Assembly (NCBI RefSeq): GCF_900176415.1
Contig: NZ_FWXO01000001.1
Span: 1,484,053-1,548,052, forward strand
Direction of reading: 5' to 3'
DNA from: Cellulophaga tyrosinoxydans
GTDB taxonomy: Bacteria > Bacteroidota > Bacteroidia > Flavobacteriales > Flavobacteriaceae
DNA length: 64,000 nucleotides
Shown here: positions 16,031-25,700 of the stretch, piece by piece
Layout of the letters: each line of letters opens with the position of its first letter
Position numbering within the stretch: the stretch's first letter is position 1
Notes under the pieces: generated by a model
The model's database searches: none
What the model was told of the DNA's origin: nothing
Seen by the model: only the letters and a program-made list of their open reading frames with translations
Position numbers and translations under genes: made by a program

Positions 16031-17089
16031 ATGATAGATTATTTAGTAATTGGTTTAGGTTTAGCGGGGGTTTCTTTTTGTGAACAACTAGAAACTAATA
16101 GTAAAACATTTCATGTTATTTCTGATGCTTCACAAACCTCATCAGTAGTAGCTGGGGGCTTGTATAATCCTGTTATTTTAAAAAGATTTACTCAGGCATG
16201 GAATGCTCAAGAACAATTAGCTATTGCCTTACCATTTTATAAAAATCTCGAAAGTAAACTAAAAACGCAACTCGATTTTAAAGTTCCAGTTTTACGCAGA
16301 TTTGCATCAATTGAAGAGCAAAATATGTGGTTCGAAGCGGCGGACAAAAAACAGTTGAGTTATTTTTTATCTACCAAAATTCTAAAAAACCAGAACCAAC
16401 AAATTGATGCTCCATTTGGTTATGGGCAAGTGCTCCATACAGGAAGAATAGATACTAAATTATTACTAGCACGTTATCAAGATTATTTGATAGAAAAAAA
16501 CCTATTTACAAAACAGAATTTCGATTTTAATAAGATTCATCTTCATGAAGATTTTGTGGAATACGATGCCATTAAAGCTAAAAACCTTGTATTCGCTACT
16601 GGATTTGGCATAAAGGAAAATCCGTATTTCGCTTATTTGCCTTTAAATGGTACCAAAGGAGAATTGTTAACCATTAAAGCGCCAGCACTTAAAGAAAATG
16701 GCGTAATTAAATCATCTGTATTTATAATTCCGCTAGAAAATGATTTATATCGAGTAGGTGCAACGTATAAGTGGAAAGATAAAACCAATGAACCCACTCA
16801 AGAGTCTAGGGATGAGTTGTTAGAAAAGCTAGACACATTTTTAAAATGCGAATATGAAGTTGTTGATCATGTTGCAGGTATTCGACCTACAGTTGCGGAC
16901 CGGAGGCCTTTAGTAGGGCGGCATCCTGAATATAAAAACTTGTTTATTTTAAATGGTTTTGGATCTCGTGGCGTAATGATTGGTCCTACAGCATCATTAG
17001 CATTGTATAATTTTATAGAAAATAAGCAAGACTTAAACCCCGAAATGGATATTGCGAGGTTTACTAAAAAATATTACCAGAAAAATTAA
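16031..17089 (+). CDS. FAD-dependent oxidoreductase, D-amino-acid/glycine oxidase family
   Basis: 352 aa from the ATG at 16031, which places the dinucleotide-binding motif at the N-terminus (DYLVIGLGLAGVSFCEQLE, a GxGxxG variant). An ATG at 16007 is a possible alternative. Any earlier start lies inside the gldN terminator. Further DAO-family features are VVAGGLYNPVILKRF and the C-terminal VDHVAGIRPTVADRRPLVGRHPEYKNLFILNGFGSRGVMIGPTAS block, which binds FAD. The substrate is unknown. No signal peptide is seen, so it is cytoplasmic. It is tail-to-tail with the DUF983 gene, with 3 nt between stop codons and no room for a separate terminator. Confidence 0.88.
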   Translation: MIDYLVIGLGLAGVSFCEQLETNSKTFHVISDASQTSSVVAGGLYNPVILKRFTQAWNAQEQLAIALPFYKNLESKLKTQLDFKVPVLRRFASIEEQNMWFEAADKKQLSYFLSTKILKNQNQQIDAPFGYGQVLHTGRIDTKLLLARYQDYLIEKNLFTKQNFDFNKIHLHEDFVEYDAIKAKNLVFATGFGIKENPYFAYLPLNGTKGELLTIKAPALKENGVIKSSVFIIPLENDLYRVGATYKWKDKTNEPTQESRDELLEKLDTFLKCEYEVVDHVAGIRPTVADRRPLVGRHPEYKNLFILNGFGSRGVMIGPTASLALYNFIENKQDLNPEMDIARFTKKYYQKN

Positions 17090-17092
17090 ATA

Positions 17093-17479
17093 TTACTTTT
17101 GCTTAACTGCGTCTGGATCGTATTTCATGAACATATTTATCCAAATATTTCGTGATAGTCTCATGATTATTGGCATAAAGACAATTAAAGTGCCAAGAAT
17201 TGCAAAAAAACTAGTTTTTAAACTTGTGCCAATAAAGAGAAAAGAAATTACAAATGCAGCTACAGCAAATGCAATACCAACACCATAACTTACGTACATT
17301 GCGCCATAAAAGAAAGAAGGCTCAATTTTGTATTTGGTATTACAATGAGAGCAACGTTCATGCATTTTAAATATTTGTGTCAAATGATAGGGATTTTTAT
17401 CCATATACATGCTTTCATTATGACATTTAGGGCAAGTTCCTGTTAAAATGCTGTAGAGTTTGTTTCCTTTTTTTAACAT
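17093..17479 (-). CDS. DUF983 membrane protein
   Basis: 128 aa from the ATG at 17479. A zinc-ribbon-like pair of motifs, CPKCHNESMY (about 16-25) and CSHCNTKY (about 46-53), precedes two transmembrane helices (about 66-87 and 92-112). That is the standard layout of DUF983. Function is unknown. A longer in-frame start at 17581 exists but would overlap the neighbouring ABC-F gene start and lies upstream of the -7 box at 17495-17502, so it is rejected. The gene is divergent from the ABC-F gene. Confidence 0.88.
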   Translation of the reverse strand: MLKKGNKLYSILTGTCPKCHNESMYMDKNPYHLTQIFKMHERCSHCNTKYKIEPSFFYGAMYVSYGVGIAFAVAAFVISFLFIGTSLKTSFFAILGTLIVFMPIIMRLSRNIWINMFMKYDPDAVKQK

Positions 17480-17494
17480 TTGCAAAAGTTTTAG

Positions 17495-17502
17495 CAAAAG
17501 TA
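17495..17502 (-). promoter_or_regulatory. -7 box of the DUF983 gene
   Basis: On the minus strand TACTTTTG, an exact TAnnTTTG match 15 nt before the ATG at 17479. No -33 TTG at suitable spacing is seen. It fixes the DUF983 start. Confidence 0.5.
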
Positions 17503-17566
17503 AGATTTTAGTAGTGTTTCTTATGTAACTAAAGTCACAAAAAAACAATAATAATAACAACAAAAA

Positions 17567-19480
17567 ATGCTTAATATACACAACCTTTCTGTTTCATTTG
17601 GAGGAGAATATCTTTTTGAAGAAATATCTTTTCGTTTAAATTCAGGAGACAGAGTAGGTCTTATTGGTAAAAATGGGGCTGGAAAATCTACTCTTTTAAA
17701 ATTACTTTCTAAAGAAATGCAGCCAGATACCGGAGTAATAGCTTCGGATAAAGAAGTTAGGATTGGTTTTTTAAAGCAAGATTTAGATTTTGAGCAAGGC
17801 CGTACCGTTTTAGATGAAGCTTATCAGGCGTTCGAAGAAATTAAAACTATAGAGAAACAATTGGAAGATATAAATCATCAATTGGCAGAACGTACGGATT
17901 ATGAAAGTGACATCTATTCTAAACTAATTGAAGATTTAAGCGATTTAACCCATAGGTTTGAAATTTTAGGAGGATATAATTATCAAGGTGAAACTGAGAA
18001 AATTCTACAAGGCTTAGGATTTAAGCGTGAAGATTTTAATAAATACACCGACACTTTTTCTGGTGGCTGGAGAATGCGAATAGAATTGGCAAAGCTGTTA
18101 TTGCAAAATAACGACGTATTGCTGCTAGATGAACCTACGAACCACTTAGATATAGAATCTATCATTTGGTTAGAGCAGTTTTTAAAAAGCAGTACAAGCG
18201 CTGTAGCCATTGTCTCTCACGATAAAATGTTCTTAGACAATGTTACGAATAGAACTATAGAAATATCTTTGGGAAGAATATACGATTACAATAAACCGTA
18301 TTCAGAATTTTTGATCCTTCGTAAAGAAATTCAAGAGCAACAACTAAATGCTCAGAAAAATCAAGAAAAACAAATACAACAAACAGAAAAATTAATAGAA
18401 AAGTTTAGAGCAAAAGCCTCAAAAGCCTCGATGGCACAATCCTTAATAAAAAAACTGGATAAGCTAGATAGAATAGAGGTTGATGAGGACGATAATAGTG
18501 TAATGAATTTAAAGTTTCCGGTTTCTATAACCCCAGGAAAAGTGGTGGTGGAAATAGATAACTTATCAAAACACTATGGTAAAAAAGAAGTGCTTAATAA
18601 TATTGATTTACTTATTGAGCGTGATATTAAAACGGCATTTGTGGGCCAAAACGGCCAAGGGAAGTCAACTTTGGCAAAGATAATAGTTGGAGAATTAGAG
18701 CATACAGGTAAATTAAAGCTTGGCCATAATGTACAAATCGGTTATTTTGCTCAAAATCAAGCAGAATATTTAGATGGTAACAAAACCATTTTAGATACAA
18801 TGATTGATGCTGCCAACGAAAAAAACAGGAGTAAGGTAAGGGACATTTTAGGTTCATTTCTGTTTAGAGGAGATGAGGTTGATAAATACGTAAAAGTACT
18901 TTCAGGAGGGGAAAGAAACCGATTAGCACTTGCCAAAATGCTACTGCAGCCATTTAATGTTTTAGTAATGGATGAGCCAACAAACCACTTAGATATAAAG
19001 TCTAAAAATGTTTTGAAACAGGCTTTACAGAGTTTTGAAGGTACCCTTATTTTAGTTTCGCACGATAGAGATTTTCTTCAGGGCTTAACAAACAATGTTT
19101 ACGAATTTAAAGATGGAGCAATTAAAGAATATTTAGGCGATATTGATTTTTATTTGGAACAACGCAAAGTTGACGATTTTAGAGAAATAGAGAAAAAAGA
19201 CGTTGTTGTTACTCAAAAAGAGAAAAAGCCAGTAGTAGAAATTAGTTACGAAGAGCAGAAGAAAATAAAAACGCTGAATAATAAGCTGAGCTCTATAGAA
19301 AGTAAAATTTCGCAATTGGAAAATGAAATTAAGAAGATAGATCAAGAACTTCTTACTAATTATGATACTACCATTGCCAAACCTAATTTTTTCGAGTCAT
19401 ACGAGAAAAAGAAAAAGATGTTAAAGGATTTGATGTCGGAATGGGAAGATCTTACGTTGAAAATGGAAAATCTAGCCTAA
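17567..19480 (+). CDS. ABC-F family ATPase
   Basis: 637 aa with two ATP-binding cassettes and no membrane segments, so it belongs to the ribosome-associated ABC-F group. Domain 1: Walker A IGKNGAGKST (about 34-43), signature FSGGWRMRIELAKLL, Walker B LLLDEPTNHLD. Domain 2: Walker A GQNGQGKST, signature LSGGERNRLALAKMLL, Walker B VMDEPTNHLD. A charged linker lies between them (about 245-310), and a C-terminal coiled coil spans about 560-637. The layout is that of the Uup/YheS-like housekeeping members. A specific antibiotic-resistance role cannot be claimed. It is divergent from DUF983, with no partner gene. Confidence 0.92.
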   Translation: MLNIHNLSVSFGGEYLFEEISFRLNSGDRVGLIGKNGAGKSTLLKLLSKEMQPDTGVIASDKEVRIGFLKQDLDFEQGRTVLDEAYQAFEEIKTIEKQLEDINHQLAERTDYESDIYSKLIEDLSDLTHRFEILGGYNYQGETEKILQGLGFKREDFNKYTDTFSGGWRMRIELAKLLLQNNDVLLLDEPTNHLDIESIIWLEQFLKSSTSAVAIVSHDKMFLDNVTNRTIEISLGRIYDYNKPYSEFLILRKEIQEQQLNAQKNQEKQIQQTEKLIEKFRAKASKASMAQSLIKKLDKLDRIEVDEDDNSVMNLKFPVSITPGKVVVEIDNLSKHYGKKEVLNNIDLLIERDIKTAFVGQNGQGKSTLAKIIVGELEHTGKLKLGHNVQIGYFAQNQAEYLDGNKTILDTMIDAANEKNRSKVRDILGSFLFRGDEVDKYVKVLSGGERNRLALAKMLLQPFNVLVMDEPTNHLDIKSKNVLKQALQSFEGTLILVSHDRDFLQGLTNNVYEFKDGAIKEYLGDIDFYLEQRKVDDFREIEKKDVVVTQKEKKPVVEISYEEQKKIKTLNNKLSSIESKISQLENEIKKIDQELLTNYDTTIAKPNFFESYEKKKKMLKDLMSEWEDLTLKMENLA

Positions 19481-19482
19481 AA

Positions 19483-19498
19483 GTAAGTTTTAACTTAC
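19483..19498. terminator. Weak inverted repeat after the ABC-F gene
   Basis: GTAAGTT / AACTTAC around TT, directly after the ABC-F stop, followed by GTATTTT. It is too small to be a confident terminator. Confidence 0.3.
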
Positions 19499-19570
19499 GT
19501 ATTTTCACAGCTGTTTTAGGCTTTTTTGCAACATAAATGCAGGTATAGCGGGTAGTTCATCGAATTTATC

Positions 19571-19600
19571 TTGCTTATCTTGTACAATGGTTTAAATTTG
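19571..19600 (+). promoter_or_regulatory. Canonical Bacteroidota promoter for the LRR gene pair
   Basis: TTG at 19571-19573, exactly 19 nt, then TAAATTTG at 19593-19600. Both elements and the spacing match the -33/-7 consensus. The ATG of the first LRR gene follows 51 nt after the -7 box. Confidence 0.75.
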
Positions 19601-19650
19601 TAGGAGTATTCTTATAGTTATTTGTTTAAAGAAGCTACTAATTTAAATTT

Positions 19651-20541
19651 ATGAGATTCAGAAATAATATAATCGCAGTATTGTTGCTAATAACATCTTT
19701 CACGTTTGCTATTCCAAAGGCGGAAAAAAATGCGTTAATAGATTTATACGAAAGTACCAATGGTGCTAATTGGAAAAATACTTGGGATTTATCTTCTAAA
19801 GTATCCAATTGGAACGGTGTTGTTATAGAGAATAATCATGTGGTTTCCATTACCTTGTTTAATAATAATTTAGAAGGTACATTGCCAAATTCTATTGGCA
19901 ATTTGGAAAACCTTAAACTTTTGAATCTTGCATTTAATAACATAGAAGGTAATCTACCAGTAGGAATATGTCAGTTACAACATTTACAAGTTTTAAGGTT
20001 AGGTAAAAATAAATTATCAGGTTCCATTCCAAATGAAATAGGAGGCTTAAGAAGTCTGGAACATTTAGATCTGTTTAGCAATAATATTTCAGGCGAATTA
20101 CCGGAAGTTATTGGCAGCATATCTGGTTTAAAAGTATTATCAATATCGGATAATAACATCACCGGTAAATTACCTAGATCATTAGCAAAATTGGCTAATT
20201 TAGAAAGGTTAGAACTTTCTGATAATAATATGGGTGGAGATATACCTGTAAGTCTTACACAATTAAAAAATTTACAAATTTTAGCCATTGCAGAGAATGG
20301 ATTTTCTAATGATTTTCCATCTCAAATAATGAATATGCCAAATTTGGAAGTCTTACAGATTCAGAAAAATAAGTTTAATACGGAGTTTTTAAATCATATA
20401 GATATCCCAGTGTCTAATTTGGTACTTTTTGATTTTGACGGAAATCAAGAGTCTATCATTAAAAAAGACTTAAAAAACTTATACATAGATTCAAATACAC
20501 GCACAGCGAAAACAATATTTGAAGATGAACAAGCAAACTAA
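19651..20541 (+). CDS. Secreted plant-type leucine-rich-repeat protein 1
   Basis: 296 aa. A signal peptide (about 1-20, IIAVLLLITSFTFAIP) is followed by an LRRNT-like cap (EKNALIDLYESTNGANWKNTWDLSSKVSNWNGV). About seven repeats of 24 residues follow, of the plant-specific form LxxLxLxxNxLxGxIPxxIGxLxx, for example LLNLAFNNIEGNLPVGICQL. No type IX sorting domain is seen at the C-terminus, which ends in an acidic tail (IFEDEQAN), so it is presumably periplasmic or released. Function is unknown; such LRRs usually bind proteins or glycans. It is a tandem paralogue of the next gene, with a promoter at 19571-19600. Confidence 0.85.
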   Translation: MRFRNNIIAVLLLITSFTFAIPKAEKNALIDLYESTNGANWKNTWDLSSKVSNWNGVVIENNHVVSITLFNNNLEGTLPNSIGNLENLKLLNLAFNNIEGNLPVGICQLQHLQVLRLGKNKLSGSIPNEIGGLRSLEHLDLFSNNISGELPEVIGSISGLKVLSISDNNITGKLPRSLAKLANLERLELSDNNMGGDIPVSLTQLKNLQILAIAENGFSNDFPSQIMNMPNLEVLQIQKNKFNTEFLNHIDIPVSNLVLFDFDGNQESIIKKDLKNLYIDSNTRTAKTIFEDEQAN

Positions 20542-20566
20542 TTATTTTAACGAAAACTTTAGTGCT

Positions 20567-21457
20567 ATGAAAAGGAATATAATAGGATTATGTTTAGTAG
20601 CCACTTTTTTGGTGAGTTTTAGTTCTTTCGCTGATGTTTCTAAATCAGAAAAACAAGCATTACTAGAGCTGTTTAAACAAACCAATGGAGATAAATGGAA
20701 TACTAGTTGGGATTTAAATACATCTGTAGATACATGGTATGGAGTTACAGTGAAGAATAATGCTGTTGTTAAAATTAATTTATTTCACAACAACTTGTCT
20801 GGTGCAATACCAGCTAGTATTGGAGATTTAACATACTTAACAGAGCTTAATTTAGCCTTTAATCAGCTGACTGGGGAATTACCATCAGAGATTAGTAAAT
20901 TACATCGCTTAAGTGTTCTTAAAATAGAAATGAATAGATTAAAAGGATCATTGCCTGAAAATTTAGGAGAAATGGTTCAACTTCAAGAATTAACTGCTTT
21001 TAATAATTTTTTATCAGGGACTATTCCTAATAGTGTTGGGGAGCTTAAAAGACTAAAAGTGTTGAATCTTTCGAGTAATAATTTTAAAGGAACCATTCCC
21101 AATTCTATTGGTAGTCTGGAAAATTTAGAAACCTTAGGATTGTTTGAAAATAGTTTAGAAGGTACTATGCCATCGGAATTTGGTAAGCTAGAAAAATTAA
21201 AAGAACTTGTTTTGGCTAATAATCAATTAAATGGTGCCATACCAAAAGAAGTTGGGCAATTAGCAAACTTAGAAATATTTCAGGTACAAAATAATGGTTT
21301 TGATTCTTTTGAAGATATTAATGCAATAAAAACTAGTAGTCTTTTGGTTTTTGATTTTGATAAAGAAAAAATCCAAACATCTCCTAAATATAAAGATATT
21401 GATAGTTTTATGACAAGAATGGCAGATACGAAATTCGAAGATGATAATGACAACTAA
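20567..21457 (+). CDS. Secreted plant-type leucine-rich-repeat protein 2
   Basis: 296 aa from the ATG at 20567, which opens a signal peptide (MKRNIIGLCLVATFLVSFSSFA). An earlier in-frame ATG at 20519 lies inside the previous gene. The mature part repeats the plan of its neighbour: N-terminal cap with EKQALLELFKQTNGDKWNTSW, about seven plant-type repeats (LTELNLAFNQLTGELPSEIS), then LLVFDFDKEKI and an acidic tail (FEDDNDN). The FDFD element and acidic end are shared with gene 1 (LVLFDFDGNQ, FEDEQAN), so the pair arose by duplication. Both are one transcription unit, ended by the 21474-21504 terminator. Confidence 0.85.
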   Translation: MKRNIIGLCLVATFLVSFSSFADVSKSEKQALLELFKQTNGDKWNTSWDLNTSVDTWYGVTVKNNAVVKINLFHNNLSGAIPASIGDLTYLTELNLAFNQLTGELPSEISKLHRLSVLKIEMNRLKGSLPENLGEMVQLQELTAFNNFLSGTIPNSVGELKRLKVLNLSSNNFKGTIPNSIGSLENLETLGLFENSLEGTMPSEFGKLEKLKELVLANNQLNGAIPKEVGQLANLEIFQVQNNGFDSFEDINAIKTSSLLVFDFDKEKIQTSPKYKDIDSFMTRMADTKFEDDNDN

Positions 21458-21473
21458 TTTTAATGAAATTAAC

Positions 21474-21504
21474 AAAAAAGGACGCCGAATAGGTGTCCTT
21501 TTTT
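21474..21504 (+). terminator. Terminator of the LRR pair
   Basis: AAAAAAGGACGCC / GGTGTCCTTTTTT with a GAATA loop and one mismatch, ending in a T run, 17 nt after the second LRR stop. Confidence 0.88.
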
Positions 21505-21583
21505 GTTTAGTGTAGAATGGATTAAAATTAGCGAAATGTCATTTTTTAAGATATGTTTAACTAAACTAGCTTAAACTAATGGA

Positions 21584-21591
21584 TAGTTTTG
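21584..21591 (+). promoter_or_regulatory. -7 box of the RND efflux operon
   Basis: TAGTTTTG, an exact TAnnTTTG match 33 nt before the ATG at 21624. No TTG at ideal spacing is seen. Confidence 0.5.
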
Positions 21592-21623
21592 CAATCTAAG
21601 GCTCACTAGCCTTAAGTTTAATT

Positions 21624-22754
21624 ATGAGAAAAATATTACTATCTATTTTAGGAATTGTATTAATTGCTTTGGCCGTAGGTGGCGCAGCTGTATTAATCAA
21701 CAGCAAAAACACTCAAAAACCCAAACCAGATAAGATTGTAAAAACTGTATTTACAGATAAGGTAGCAAATGGCACAGTAGCTATTGTTGTACCTGCAAAT
21801 GGAAATGTGGTAGCAAAACGTAGAGTTGAGTTATATTCAGAGGTACAAGGTGTTTTTAAAAACAGCGGTAAGCTGTTTAAAGTTGGAGAGTCCTATAAAT
21901 CTGGAGAAATAATTATTAGAATAGATGCTGCGGAATACGCCGCAAGTGTACAATCTGCTAAGAGTAATCTCTATAATTTATTAACTTCTATAATGCCAGA
22001 TTTACGCCTAGATTATCCTGAGATATTTTCTAAATGGCAATCTTATTTAAATAATTTTGATCTTGCCAATAGCACACCTTCATTACCTTCAATGACTAGT
22101 GAAAAAGAAAAGTATTTTATTTCAGGAAGAGGAATACTTACTAGTTATTACAATGTTAAAAACTTAGAACAGCGCTTATCTAAATACAGAATTACGGCAC
22201 CTTTTGATGGTGTTTTAACCGTAGCACTTGTTACAGAAGGCACATTAATACGTTCAGGACAAAAACTAGGAGAATTTATTAATACTGATGTTTACGAATT
22301 AGAAGTTGCGGTAAGTAAAACGTATAGCGACTTGTTAAAAGTTGGTGAAGCGGTAAAATTAAATAACCTTGAAGGCACTCAAGAATATAAAGGTATAGTA
22401 ACACGTATAAATGGGAGTGTGGATCAAGCTTCGCAAACAATAAAGGCCTTTATTGAAATAAAAGATAAATCTTTAAAAGAAGGCATGTATTTAGAGGCAA
22501 GGCTTAATGCAAAAGAAGAACTTAATGCAATTGAAGTGAATCGTGGGTTGCTTTTGGAAAACAATCAAATATTTGTGGTTCGTGACTCAGTTTTGGATTT
22601 AATTGATGTGGAGCCAGTATATTTTTCGGACAAAAAAGTAGTGCTAAAAAATGTGCCAGAAGGTACGGTAATTGTAGCGAAGCCAGTTGTTGGTGCTTAT
22701 TCAGGAATGTTAGTAAAGATTTTTGATAATAATTCTGAAAATCAGACTAACTAA
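21624..22754 (+). CDS. RND efflux membrane-fusion (periplasmic adaptor) protein
   Basis: 376 aa. An N-terminal signal-anchor (about 5-26, ILLSILGIVLIALAVGGAAVLI) is followed by a barrel-sandwich/lipoyl half-motif (VVPANGNVVAKRRVELYSEVQGV), a short alpha-hairpin, and the returning lipoyl half (YRITAPFDGVLTVALVTEGTLIRSGQ). A beta-barrel domain closes the protein. This is the adaptor that links the inner-membrane pump to the TolC-like channel. It lies 1 nt from (sharing a base with) the pump start at 22754, so translation is coupled. The substrate is not deducible. No resident regulator gene is adjacent. Confidence 0.92.
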   Translation: MRKILLSILGIVLIALAVGGAAVLINSKNTQKPKPDKIVKTVFTDKVANGTVAIVVPANGNVVAKRRVELYSEVQGVFKNSGKLFKVGESYKSGEIIIRIDAAEYAASVQSAKSNLYNLLTSIMPDLRLDYPEIFSKWQSYLNNFDLANSTPSLPSMTSEKEKYFISGRGILTSYYNVKNLEQRLSKYRITAPFDGVLTVALVTEGTLIRSGQKLGEFINTDVYELEVAVSKTYSDLLKVGEAVKLNNLEGTQEYKGIVTRINGSVDQASQTIKAFIEIKDKSLKEGMYLEARLNAKEELNAIEVNRGLLLENNQIFVVRDSVLDLIDVEPVYFSDKKVVLKNVPEGTVIVAKPVVGAYSGMLVKIFDNNSENQTN

Positions 22755-25700
22755 TGAGGAAGTTAATAACATTTTTTATAAAGTACCATGTTGCCGTTAC
22801 CGTATTTATTTTGGCAATTACAGCATTTGGTATTGTAGGCGCACTTTCTTTAAAGTCATCTTTTTTTCCTTTAGTAGATTCTAAAAACATCACTATATCG
22901 GTAACGTATCCTGGTGCATCTCCACAAGAAATTGAAGAAGGCATAGTTCTCAAAATAGAAGATAATTTAAAAGGGCTTCAAGGCGTTGATCGTGTTACCT
23001 CTACTTCTAGAGAAAACAGTGGGTCCATAAATGTAGAAATAGAAAAAGGTCAGGATATTGATTTTATGCTTTTAGAAGTGAAAAATGCGGTTGATCGTGT
23101 GCCTTCTTTTCCTACAGGAATGGAACCTTTAATTGTTGCTAAACGAGAAGAGGTAAGACAAACTATTAGTTTTGCGATTAGTGGTAAAGACATTCCTTTA
23201 GCTACACTAAAACAAATTGGTAGACAAATTGAGAATGATATTCGGACTATAGACGGAATTTCTCAGATAGAAATGTCTGGATATCCTCAAGAAGAAATAG
23301 AAATAGCTGTAAACGAAAATAGTTTATTGGCTTATAATGTTTCCTTTACTGAGGTGTCGCAGGCTGTAGCAAATGCAAATATTCTAGTGACTGGTGGTAA
23401 TATTAAAACCGATGCCGAAGAATATCTTATACGTGCCAATAATAGAGCTTACTACGGTGACGAAATTTCTAATTTAATAATTAAAGCTTCTCCAAACGGG
23501 CAAACCATCCGTTTAAAAGATGTTGCTCAAATTCGCGATCGTTTTGCAGAAAGTCCTAATGCTACTTATTTTAATGGAGATTTATCGGTAAGTACAACAA
23601 TTACAAGTACCAATACAGAAGATTTAATTTCGTCAGCAGAAAAAATTAAAGAATACATAGAAGATTTTAATGATAAACACTACAATGTTCAACTTAATGT
23701 TGTGAGTGATCTTTCTATAACTTTAGTACAGCGAACAGAACTATTGACTGAAAATGCCATAATGGGAATGGTATTAGTTCTCATATTTTTATCACTTTTC
23801 TTAAATACGCGCTTAGCATTTTGGGTGGCTTTCGGACTGCCAATTTCATTTTTGGGAATGTTTATTTTTGCTGGTTTTTTCGATGTTACTATAAACGTGC
23901 TTTCGTTATTTGGAATGATTATCGTAATCGGTATTCTGGTTGATGATGGTATTGTAATTGCCGAGAATATTTATCAGCATTACGAAAAGGGAAAGACGCC
24001 TATACAAGCTGCAATAGATGGTACTATGGAGGTTATTCCTCCAATTGTATCAGCAATTATTACAACCTTATTAGCCTTTTCCATATTCTTATTTTTAGAC
24101 GGACGAATAGGTGAGTTTTTTGGTGAGGTCTCCGTTATTGTCATCTTAACACTTGTGGTGTCTCTGGTAGAGGCATTGATAATTTTGCCTGCGCATTTAG
24201 CCCATTCCAAGGCATTACAACCTATTAGCGATGAACCAAAAACAGGCATTGCAAAGGCATTTGCTAAATTAAGAGTTATTAATAAAGCGGGAGATCGTTT
24301 TATGAATTGGATGCGGGATGAATTTTATGGTCCAGCATTGCAATTTTCACTTAAACATAAAATACTCACGTTTTCATTTTTCGCAGTAGCATTAATTTTA
24401 ACCGTAGGTGCTATAGGTGGTGGAATTATTAGAACTACCTTTTTTCCAAATGTTGCCAGTGATAGGGTTTCAATTGCTTTAGAAATGCCAAATGGAACCA
24501 ATGAAATTGTTACCGATTCGATAATTTCATATATAGAAGAAAAAGCAAAAATTGTAAATCAAGAACTTACCGATAAATATTTAAAGGGCACCAACAAAGT
24601 GTTGTTTGATAATGTCATAAAGAATGTTGGCCCTGGATCTTCTACGGCATCATTGGTGATTAATCTTTTACCAGGTGAAGAGCGCCCAGATGAAATTTCA
24701 TCAGAATTAGTAACTACAAGACTTAGAGAGCTTGTAGGTCCTGTAATTGGTGTAGAAAGTTTAGTGTTTGGTTCTGGAGGTAATTTTGGAGGTAGCCCTG
24801 TAGCAGTTTCCTTATTAGGGAATAATATAGAAGAACTAAAAGCAGCAAAAAAAGAACTTAAAACAGTTTTAGAGAATAATGCGCTTTTAAAAGATGTCGC
24901 AGATAATGACCCTGCTGGTATAAAAGAAATTAGGCTTGAACTTAAAGAGAACGCTTATTTATTAGGCTTAGATTTACGTACAATCATGAATCAGGTACGG
25001 GCTGGTTTTTTTGGAATGCAAGCTCAACGATTTCAACGTGGACAAGATGAAATCAGAGTTTGGGTTAGATACGATCGTGAAAACAGATCTTCTATAACTG
25101 ATTTAGACGAAATGAGGATTACAACCCCAAGTGGTAGTAAAGTACCTTTAAAAGAAATAGCAAGCTACACTATTGAAAGAGGAGATGTTGCTATAAATCA
25201 CTTAGAGGGGCAGCGAGAAATTCAAATTACTGCAGATTTAAAAAACAGCAAAGAAACTAGTGCCACAGATGTTATGTTCGATATTGAAAATAATGTTATG
25301 CCTAACATTAAATCTAAATACCCGACAGTTTCAGCATCTTTTGAAGGTCAGAATCGTGAAGCGAATAAACTTTTAGCATCACTTAAATTAGTAGGTTGGT
25401 CTGTTCTAGGGCTTATTTATATCACAATAGCATTTACTTTTAGGAGTTTTAGTCAACCTTTAATGTTGATTATTCTAATTCCTTTAAGCCTAACAGCAGT
25501 TGCTTGGGGACATTGGATTCATGATTTTCCTATAAATATTTTATCTATGTTAGGTATTATAGCTTTAGTGGGTATTATGGTTAATGATGGGCTAGTACTT
25601 ATTGGCAAGTTTAATGCCAACTTACGTGAGGGAATGAAGTTTGATGATGCAATGTACGATGCTGGTAAATCTAGATTTAGAGCAATTTTCTTAACATCAA

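Noticed and set aside
17480-17581. 34-residue extension of the DUF983 protein
   Set aside because: It is a Leu/Phe-rich stretch upstream of the -7 box and runs into the divergent ABC-F gene start.
19651-21457. Plant-type LRR genes as eukaryotic contamination or recent transfer from plants
   Set aside because: They have bacterial signal peptides, a bacterial promoter and terminator, and base composition like the neighbours; such repeats are widespread in Bacteroidota.
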